The notes beneath the pieces were generated by a model. The model had not been told where the DNA came from. It searched no databases and saw only the letters and a list, made by a program, of their open reading frames with translations. 12,207 bases of DNA from Methanobacterium sp. (GTDB taxonomy: Archaea > Methanobacteriota > Methanobacteria > Methanobacteriales > Methanobacteriaceae), in contig WASR01000110.1 of NCBI GenBank assembly GCA_009712615.1, positions 1 through 12,207 on the forward strand, given 5' to 3'. Below, piece by piece: positions 7,222 to 12,207 of this stretch. Within the stretch, counting starts at the first letter, position 1. Each line of letters begins with the position of its first letter. Made by a program: the position numbers and the translations under genes.

Positions 7222-7738
7222 AAAAGTTACCTAGGAGTTTTCTAATTAAAGATAGTATTTGCCTGGTTTTATCCTGAATTTCCGATGTTTTGGTTCCTGC
7301 GATGGGATGATTTACTGTAACTATGTTCAGGTTTTCTGCTCCATGGGCTTTGGCAAGTTCATGGGAAAAATCTGAAAAACTGGAAGAACATATGGAAATT
7401 GTTGGAACACCCAACTTTTCAAGCCGGATTGCATCTAAAATAACCCAGCTAGAACATGAACCACAATCTCCGAGTCCTAAAATTACAACTTCTCCCATAG
7501 CAGCAGTTTCCAATTGTTTTTGTGTTGCAGGAGCACCTGCAGGTTTTTTAACCCTGATAACTTCGGTATTTCCTAGATTTTCACCTAAGTACTCTAGGAT
7601 CACATCTGCTCCGGGTTTCGTATTGTCAAAGAGTGTTAACTTCTTAAAATCAGGATTCACTTTATTTAAATCGATTTTATAATCTCCTGTTTCTGCAACA
7701 GGATCCATAACATCCTTCTCTACAACTTTAACTAACAT
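7220..7738 (-). CDS. UGSC-family protein, cysteine (CGSC) form
   Basis: This 172-residue protein carries [11 protein letters not shown] at residues 88-98. The motif matches that of the UGSC family, known from selenoproteins in which the first position is selenocysteine. Here both positions are ordinary TGT cysteine codons (7454-7465), so no selenium is needed. The surrounding VVILGLG strand, then helix, then [11 protein letters not shown] (111-121) suggest an alpha/beta fold with the Cys pair at the N-terminus of a helix, as in thiol redox or metal sites. No export signal is present. The ATG at 7738 lacks a good ribosome binding site, so it may be leaderless or read from the lysS transcript. 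A second ATG at 7708, preceded by GAAGG, would give 162 residues beginning MDPVAE. The downstream partner starts 11 bases after its stop. Biochemical function is unknown to me; thiol chemistry is the best guess. Confidence 0.85.
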   Translation of the reverse strand: MLVKVVEKDVMDPVAETGDYKIDLNKVNPDFKKLTLFDNTKPGADVILEYLGENLGNTEVIRVKKPAGAPATQKQLETAAMGEVVILGLGDCGSCSSWVILDAIRLEKLGVPTISICSSSFSDFSHELAKAHGAENLNIVTVNHPIAGTKTSEIQDKTRQILSLIRKLLGNF

Positions 7739-7745
7739 ATGCTTT

Positions 7746-7760
7746 GGTTTTAATAAAACC
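7746..7760. repeat. Perfect inverted repeat in front of the CGSC operon
   Basis: GGTTTTA-A-TAAAACC is a perfect 7-bp inverted repeat around a single central base. It lies seven bases upstream of the ATG at 7738, in the 46-base gap behind lysS. The one-base spacer makes an RNA hairpin unlikely and fits a site for a dimeric DNA-binding protein. Its core also resembles a TATA element, so a role in promoter recognition is an alternative. Confidence 0.4.
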
Positions 7761-7784
7761 TTAAAAAAATAGGAAGAATAAAAT
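7761..7784 (-). terminator. T-rich tract after lysS
   Basis: Immediately after the lysS stop, the minus strand runs TTTTATTC...TATTTTTTT, including a T7 run. This would serve as an archaeal oligo-U terminator. The same T-rich DNA lies about 25-30 bases before the ATG of the CGSC gene and could double as its TATA region. Confidence 0.45.
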
Positions 7785-9362
7785 TCAGTCTTCCAATCTG
7801 AATCTTCTTATTACAAGATCTTTATCAAGGGAAAGAACAAATGAAGCGGCTCTAGGGCCCTGTTTTTTACCTGTAATTACCTTGTAAATTGCTTGGAACG
7901 CCTTTTGAGGCTTCATATCTAGATCATGGATCACAAGATACATTTCATCGTAAAATTCGTCTGTATCATAATCCTTCTTCTCAAGGAGATCTGCAACTTT
8001 CAACAAAAATTCCTTCTGTTCATCATTAATCTCTATCCTTGGAAGTTTCTTTTGAACCTGGAATTTCACAAATTCAGGGGCATATGTTTCAAGCCAGTTT
8101 TTCACATGTTCAATTCTTCTGGTAAACCTTTCTAGATCCTTGGTTACCATCTCTTTGAAATCTTTGTCTTCCATTTCCTTTGGAAGTTGCGAATTCTTCT
8201 TCAGGATTTCGTAGATTTTGGATGGATCGTTTCCAGCGATTTGATATGCAACTGTTAAAAATCTGTAGGAAGGTTGGAATGGCATCGATTCTTCGAGATT
8301 GATTTGGGATGCTTCGTAGATATTTTTTAACTTTTCTCCTTCTTTTTCGGATGTTGGTTCCTCAGCAGAGTAGTAGATACGTTCTACTCTGTCGTACTGC
8401 TCAATGAAATCCAAAAAAGGCATGGTTGGATCGAAATCTTTGTGTTTTAATGGTTTATTTCGGAATATGAAATAATTCAAAGTTTCTGGTTCTGCTATTT
8501 CTAACCACTGTCCGGGAGTAAAAAAGACCCCATGTGATTTGGACATGGCTTCTCCTTTGAGCGTTATCCATTCGTATGGAACTGGGTAGGGTGCATCGTA
8601 ACCGTAGATCTCCTTTGATATGATTTTACTCACGTCGTAGGATCCTCCGCTTGCTGCGTGGTCTTTTCCAAATGGTTCACATGTAGTTCCGAAGATTTTC
8701 CACCTTGCTGCCCATTCCACTCTCCATGTGAGTTTTCCATCCCCTGATTTTATGTCCATTTCACCTTTATGGCCACATTTACAGCTGTAATAAACAGTGT
8801 CTCCTTCGAAGCTGTGGGCGTAGGTGGTGTTAACCCTTCCACATTCACTGCAGATAGGATTGTAGGGTAGCCAGTTATCTTTGAGGGGATGTTCACGATA
8901 TTTGTTGAATATTTCCCTGATTTTGGGGGCGTTTTCCAGAGCAGTTCTTATGTAATCGTTATAGATCCCATCTTTGTACATTTCAGCTCCAGAATATACT
9001 TCTAATTCTATTCCGAAGTTTTCTAGAAGACTTAAAAGTGGTTTTTCAAAATGTTCAACGAAGTTGGAACAGCATCCTTCTGGACATGGAATCTGTGAGT
9101 ATGGCACACCCAGATATTTTTCATAGGACTCTGGGAGTGGGTATGGAACCTTCCTCAATGGGTCGTGATCATCTGCGATCCAGATGGTTTTAGACTTATC
9201 ATTAAGTTTTTGAAGGGCCTTTGTGACTGCGTTGGCGATAAATATATCGCAAGAATTTCCAATATGTATTGATCCTGATATTGATGTCCCGCTTGCAATT
9301 ACATGTTCAGGAACATCTTTTTCATTCAAATCGTCTGCGATCCTTTCGATCCAGTGTTTCAA
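7785..9362 (-). CDS. lysS: Lysyl-tRNA synthetase, class I
   Basis: This cytosolic enzyme attaches lysine to tRNA-Lys at the expense of ATP. It is the class I (Rossmann-fold) version found in most archaea and a few bacteria, unrelated to the usual class II enzyme; the gene is also called lysK. From the TTG start it has 525 residues. GSIHIGN (30-36) is the HIGH signature, MSKS (273-276) is the KMSKS signature, and an inserted zinc site is formed by CSEC (C171, C174) and CKC (C194, C196). An additional Cys-rich spot lies at IPCPEGCC (91-98). The C-terminal part (from about residue 330) is helical and charged, as expected for the anticodon-binding domain. TTG at 9362 is preferred over the in-frame GTG at 9371, because the GTG lies inside the ribosome binding site AAAGGTGA. 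Confidence 0.96.
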   Translation of the reverse strand: MKHWIERIADDLNEKDVPEHVIASGTSISGSIHIGNSCDIFIANAVTKALQKLNDKSKTIWIADDHDPLRKVPYPLPESYEKYLGVPYSQIPCPEGCCSNFVEHFEKPLLSLLENFGIELEVYSGAEMYKDGIYNDYIRTALENAPKIREIFNKYREHPLKDNWLPYNPICSECGRVNTTYAHSFEGDTVYYSCKCGHKGEMDIKSGDGKLTWRVEWAARWKIFGTTCEPFGKDHAASGGSYDVSKIISKEIYGYDAPYPVPYEWITLKGEAMSKSHGVFFTPGQWLEIAEPETLNYFIFRNKPLKHKDFDPTMPFLDFIEQYDRVERIYYSAEEPTSEKEGEKLKNIYEASQINLEESMPFQPSYRFLTVAYQIAGNDPSKIYEILKKNSQLPKEMEDKDFKEMVTKDLERFTRRIEHVKNWLETYAPEFVKFQVQKKLPRIEINDEQKEFLLKVADLLEKKDYDTDEFYDEMYLVIHDLDMKPQKAFQAIYKVITGKKQGPRAASFVLSLDKDLVIRRFRLED

Positions 9363-9367
9363 TAAAA

Positions 9368-9375
9368 TCACCTTT
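9368..9375 (-). promoter_or_regulatory. Ribosome binding site deciding the lysS start
   Basis: AAAGGTGA on the minus strand is followed after five bases by TTG (9362). The site includes the GTG at 9371, which is in frame. The protein then begins [10 protein letters not shown], the beginning expected for this family. Confidence 0.7.
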
Positions 9376-9432
9376 ACTTTAATTCCTTAAGAAATTTAAT
9401 GTGAGAACTTGGTTAATTTTTAGTGTTTAACT

Positions 9433-9440
9433 AATTTATA
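9433..9440 (-). promoter_or_regulatory. Candidate lysS TATA box
   Basis: On the minus strand TATAAATT lies about 71 bases before the lysS start. Transcription would begin near 9410, giving a leader of roughly 45-50 bases. It is AT-rich context with one reasonable match, and unproven. Confidence 0.35.
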
Positions 9441-9500
9441 CTCTGAGATTGTATTAGCTCAAAATCAAACAACATAGTCAATGACTAAATAACTAAGTTT

Positions 9501-9540
9501 AAAAACAAAAAAATTTAAGTCCCTGGATTTGTTATCCAGG
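9501..9540 (-). terminator. Hairpin plus T-tract terminator of thiC
   Basis: Read on the minus strand, CCTGGAT / ATCCAGG (arms 9534-9540 and 9522-9528, 7 bp, 5-base loop) starts about 38 bases after the thiC stop. Eight bases later follow T7-G-T5 (9501-9513). A shorter TTGGG...CCCAA pair lies between stop codon and hairpin. This resembles a bacterial-type intrinsic terminator; in archaea the T-run alone may be sufficient. Confidence 0.65.
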
Positions 9541-9578
9541 AATCTTGGGAAATGGAATGACCCAAAAAATCTTAGGGT

Positions 9579-10877
9579 TTAATCAAATACATCCTTACTG
9601 GCATCATCTAACCATTCATTGACCAGTTTTACTGCGCAGTAACTACCACACATGGTACATGTATCTGGGTCTTCTGGTGGTTTAGCGTCCCTAATTGCCC
9701 TTGCATCTGCAGGACAAATTGATGCAGCGTACTGTCCTTCCCAGTCCAGTTTTTTCCTGGCATTTGCCATGACAAGATCTAATTCACCGTTGTGGATACC
9801 TTTGGACATGTCTCCAACATAAGCTCCTATTCTACTAGCAATTAAACCTGTTTTAACATCTTCAGGTCCTGGGAGTGCTAGGTGTTCTGCAGGTGTAACA
9901 TAACATATGAAATCTGCTCCTGCGGATGCTGACTGAGCAGCTCCTATGGATGATACTATGTGGTCGTATGCAGGTGCTATGTCAGTGACTATAGGTCCTA
10001 ACATGTAAAATGGTGCGTTTTTACACAGTTTTTTCTGTACCATGACGTTGGTGGATATTTCTTTGAGTGGGATGTGGCCTGGACCTTCTACTATGGTCTG
10101 AACTCCCCTTTCCCTTGCTCTGTCAACCAGTTCACCAAGAACAATTAACTCCTGAACTTGTGCCCTGTCGGTGGAATCTGCTATTGCACCGGCTCTCATA
10201 CCGTTAGCAAGGCTTATAACAAAGTCGTATTCTTTAGCAATGTCCAGTACATATTCATAGTCTTTGTAAAGAGGGTTTTCTGTTTCGTTGTGAACCATCC
10301 ATGCGGACATGAATGCGCCTCCACGACTCACAAGTCCGCCTTCACGGCCCTGTCTTTTGAGCCTTTTAAGGGTTTCCTTGTTTACTGAACAGTGTATAGC
10401 CATGAAATCTATACCGTCTTTGGCTTGGGTTTCAATTGCTTTAAATACTGCATCTTCTTCCATGTAAATAGCAGCACCATGTTCCCTTATACATTCAATT
10501 GAAGCTTGGTATAACGGTACACTTCCCACTGGAAGATCTGTAATGCTTAGGATCTTTCTTCTTATACCGTCAAGATCTCCACCCACACTCAGTTCCATGA
10601 GTGTGTCTGCACCATTTTCCATGGCAATGTTTGCCTTCTCAACTTCCATGTCAATATCATTGATATCTGTTGAGGTACCAATTGTTGCGTTAACTTTGGT
10701 TCTGAGGCCTTCTCCAATACCAACAGGTTTAACATCACGTCCAACATTGTTTGGAATAGCAATGGTTCCGTTTGCAACTGATTTGCGTATAAATTCTTCG
10801 TCAACGTTTTCAATTTTAGCAACTGCTTTCATTTGCTCTGTTATTATGCCCTTTTTTGCATCATCCATTTGTGTCAT
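9579..10877 (-). CDS. thiC: Phosphomethylpyrimidine synthase ThiC
   Basis: ThiC is a non-canonical radical-SAM enzyme that rearranges aminoimidazole ribotide to hydroxymethylpyrimidine phosphate, the pyrimidine half of thiamine. The protein has 432 residues, the compact length without the long N-terminal domain of E. coli ThiC. Motifs include [12 protein letters not shown] (95-106), GIDFMAIHC (155-163), [11 protein letters not shown] (184-194), [16 protein letters not shown] (225-240), EGPGH with probable zinc ligand H268 (264-268), and the second probable ligand H332 in [13 protein letters not shown]. The 4Fe-4S cysteines are C407, C410 and C414 in CTMCGSYC. This is CX2CX3C, one residue shorter than the CX2CX4C usually quoted. 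The ATG has GGTGA four bases upstream (10882-10886). A hairpin terminator follows. No other thiamine gene is adjacent. Confidence 0.96.
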   Translation of the reverse strand: MTQMDDAKKGIITEQMKAVAKIENVDEEFIRKSVANGTIAIPNNVGRDVKPVGIGEGLRTKVNATIGTSTDINDIDMEVEKANIAMENGADTLMELSVGGDLDGIRRKILSITDLPVGSVPLYQASIECIREHGAAIYMEEDAVFKAIETQAKDGIDFMAIHCSVNKETLKRLKRQGREGGLVSRGGAFMSAWMVHNETENPLYKDYEYVLDIAKEYDFVISLANGMRAGAIADSTDRAQVQELIVLGELVDRARERGVQTIVEGPGHIPLKEISTNVMVQKKLCKNAPFYMLGPIVTDIAPAYDHIVSSIGAAQSASAGADFICYVTPAEHLALPGPEDVKTGLIASRIGAYVGDMSKGIHNGELDLVMANARKKLDWEGQYAASICPADARAIRDAKPPEDPDTCTMCGSYCAVKLVNEWLDDASKDVFD

Positions 10878-10909
10878 AGAATCACCATGTTATTTTTTTT
10901 AATTTAACA

Positions 10910-10933
10910 CTGTTCAGAATAGGTTCCGTTCAG
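10910..10933 (-). repeat. Direct repeat in front of thiC, possible operator
   Basis: On the minus strand CTGAACGG (10926-10933) and CTGAACAG (10910-10917) are direct repeats 16 bases apart, sharing seven of eight bases. They lie about 33-56 bases before the thiC start, where a regulator could block or assist transcription. Short repeats can arise by chance in such DNA. Confidence 0.25.
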
Positions 10934-11171
10934 TTATTGAGTATTAAAATCATTCTAACGACCAAGTTCGGCTTCATCATCAAAATCTATGATTGTACAT
11001 TATGCCCCAACATAAAAATAGGTGTTGTTAAAATAATACATGAAACAAAACCGAGGATCATTATGTCGAATGAATACTATTAAGTTACTCTTTTTATATT
11101 TTAACCTTTTTATCTGAAACTGAAGAAATAGTGTGACTTAATGAGTCTAAATAAATTTAGGTTGGACAGTT

Positions 11172-11195
11172 TATTAATATATTAATATATTTAAA
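11172..11195. repeat. TATTAATA tandem repeat, possible TATA region
   Basis: Two copies of TATTAATA (11172-11179, 11180-11187) are followed by TATTTAAA, making 24 bases of pure A/T. It could provide a TATA element for a transcript toward thiC, though that would imply a leader of more than 250 bases. Confidence 0.3.
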
Positions 11196-11271
11196 GTAAA
11201 TATTGACCATCATAGTTTAATTTTTTCTGAGATTCAAAAGAAATTAGTGTGTTTATGAAGGTTCCGAATGT

Positions 11272-12183
11272 TTAATGCCATTTATCCTTCATTCTTGTTT
11301 TTACCATGTTTTCATCTGGTACATTTGTTTGACAACCTTCGGCTTCAACAATGAATGATGATACCGATGAAGCAAATTTACCACAGTACTCCAGATCTTC
11401 ACCATTTAGGTAGGCATTTAAAAATCCGGCCCTGTAGGAGTCTCCTGCCCCTGTAGGGTCAACAGTTTCCCTCAGTATGGCATCGATTCTGATTTCATTC
11501 TCGGAGTTTATCCGGCTTCCATCCTTTCCATAGGTCGTTACCACAATTTTCGGCCCGAAATTTCTTAAATCATCGATGTTCATGTTTAAAATTTCCTGGA
11601 TCCTCTTTATTTCATGATGATTTCCAAAGAGTATATCTGTTATCTTCAAAACATCCTTGAGCTCATCTTCAGAGTACATGTGCAGATCCTGACCCGGGTC
11701 AAAGGAGATGAGTTTTCCGGCGTCATGGGCAGCTTCCCCTGATCTGCTGTTGAAACCAGGATCTCCTGTGGCTAAATGAACGGCTTTAACCTTCTCAATC
11801 GCTTTGTATGGTACTTCCGAATTTTTAAATTCTGAAGCAGCACCCCAGTAGAAGTAGCTGATCTGGTCGTTATCATTATGAGTCAAAACAAATTCCGTTG
11901 GGGTATTTTCATTTTCTATTACTATAATGGATTGGGTGTCTATTACAATATACATCAACTTTATATTGTAATATGAATCAATAAAACCGTCGCCCACAGC
12001 AGACACAAGGGAGGTTTTAAGTCCTAATGTGGATGCTACAACTGCAACATTTGCTGCAGCTCCTCCAAAAAGTGTTTTCATCTTGTTAATTGATGTTGAG
12101 GAGTTGGCTTCAGGGAATTCCTTAACTTGTATGATGTAATCCAATGCTGTGTGTCCGATTGCTAGTAGATCAGTTTCTTTCAA
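11272..12183 (-). CDS. PfkB-family (ribokinase-like) nucleoside kinase
   Basis: This 303-residue sugar or nucleoside kinase transfers phosphate from ATP. The N-terminal substrate signature is GHTALDYI (10-17) followed by [16 protein letters not shown] (39-54). The C-terminal signature [13 protein letters not shown] (242-254) contains the catalytic base D248 and the anion hole [12 protein letters not shown] (160-167), LATGDPGFN (137-145) and [11 protein letters not shown] (277-287) closely resemble what I remember of Methanocaldococcus MJ0406, a broad-specificity nucleoside kinase, so salvage of nucleosides such as inosine, guanosine or cytidine is likelier than ribokinase activity. The TTG at 12183 is chosen because GGGTGA lies four bases upstream, as in lysS. 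An ATG at 12198 would add five residues (MAGDL). The coding region appears complete inside the window. It is on the same strand as thiC but separated by 394 bases. Confidence 0.9.
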   Translation of the reverse strand: MKETDLLAIGHTALDYIIQVKEFPEANSSTSINKMKTLFGGAAANVAVVASTLGLKTSLVSAVGDGFIDSYYNIKLMYIVIDTQSIIVIENENTPTEFVLTHNDNDQISYFYWGAASEFKNSEVPYKAIEKVKAVHLATGDPGFNSRSGEAAHDAGKLISFDPGQDLHMYSEDELKDVLKITDILFGNHHEIKRIQEILNMNIDDLRNFGPKIVVTTYGKDGSRINSENEIRIDAILRETVDPTGAGDSYRAGFLNAYLNGEDLEYCGKFASSVSSFIVEAEGCQTNVPDENMVKTRMKDKWH

Positions 12184-12187
12184 TAAA

Positions 12188-12193
12188 TCACCC
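12188..12193 (-). promoter_or_regulatory. Ribosome binding site deciding the kinase start
   Basis: GGGTGA on the minus strand is followed after four bases by TTG (12183). The arrangement GGTGATTTATTGAAA is almost identical to that of lysS (GGTGATTTTATTGAAA). Only nine bases are visible before the alternative ATG at 12198, and they show no such site. Confidence 0.55.
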
Positions 12194-12207
12194 GCCATAT
12201 TTTTATT

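Larger units (their letters stand above)
10878..11271. other. 394-base gene-free region between the kinase and thiC
   Basis: This very AT-rich stretch is the presumed thiC promoter and leader (minus strand). It holds the thiC ribosome binding site, the repeated CTGAAC element and the TATTAATA repeats listed separately, plus a further TATA-like AAAATATAAAAAG on the minus strand (about 11089-11101). A less AT-rich patch lies near 10958-10980. I found no TPP riboswitch core, no tRNA and no convincing small gene. The part next to the kinase has only weak T-rich stretches that could end that transcript. Confidence 0.5.

Noticed and set aside
7454..7465. Selenocysteine (TGA recoding) in the UGSC-family gene
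   Set aside because: The codon is TGT; no in-frame TGA occurs before the terminal stop.
10958..10999. Protein-like minus-strand tail reading IIDFDDEAELGR before a stop, possible gene remnant
   Set aside because: Only 14 codons are open after an upstream TAA and there is no start; too short to claim a pseudogene.
10987..11061. 24-codon hydrophobic minus-strand ORF in the thiC leader (begins MILGFVSCII)
   Set aside because: There is no Shine-Dalgarno sequence, the length is easily reached by chance in AT-rich DNA, and there is no link to thiamine control by known leader peptides.
10878..11271. TPP riboswitch ahead of thiC
   Set aside because: I looked for the CTGAGA and ACCTGAT-type conserved segments on the minus strand and found none in the right order; the one CTGAGA (11227-11232) is on the other strand.
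1..12207. CRISPR array, insertion sequence, integrase site, tRNA or rRNA gene
   Set aside because: No regularly spaced repeats, transposase, terminal inverted repeats, or tRNA T-arm and acceptor pairing was seen in the spacers.

Overview
The window looks like chromosomal DNA of a methanogenic archaeon of the order Methanobacteriales, probably Methanobacterium or a close relative. The evidence is the archaea-only D-family DNA polymerase large subunit, a class I lysyl-tRNA synthetase, an anaerobic class III ribonucleotide reductase of the archaeal 'RITGY' type, an MJ0406-like nucleoside kinase, AT-rich spacers with archaeal oligo-T stops, and GGTGA-type ribosome binding sites. From memory, the order polC / nrdD / class I lysS / ribokinase-like gene resembles one segment of the Methanothermobacter thermautotrophicus chromosome; I could not check this. 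I see no mobile element, CRISPR array, tRNA or rRNA.

Left part (1-5964, all on +): the C-terminal half of the replicative polymerase subunit DP2 (polC), with its catalytic Asp motif, two cysteine clusters and a C-terminal PCNA-binding peptide; nrdD, which makes dNTPs and carries two N-terminal ATP-cones; a 115-residue protein I do not recognise; and an M20-family amidohydrolase. DNA synthesis and precursor supply are therefore side by side.

Middle part (6042-7738, on -): a two-gene operon. The first gene encodes a small protein with a Cys-Gly-Ser-Cys motif, the cysteine form of the 'UGSC' selenoprotein family. The second encodes a 388-residue protein of a widely distributed but functionally unassigned family. 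A perfect 15-bp inverted repeat lies just in front of the operon. It converges on the amidohydrolase gene, with T-tracts for both directions between them. This pair is the least understood and most interesting part of the window.

Right part (7785-12183, on -): lysS (class I LysRS), thiC (thiamine pyrimidine synthase, with a hairpin plus T-tract terminator) and a PfkB-family nucleoside kinase. A 394-base gene-free stretch precedes thiC. It contains no recognisable TPP riboswitch.

Several genes have a Shine-Dalgarno sequence that itself contains an in-frame GTG, so longest-ORF starts are probably too long. The starts given here follow the ribosome binding site.
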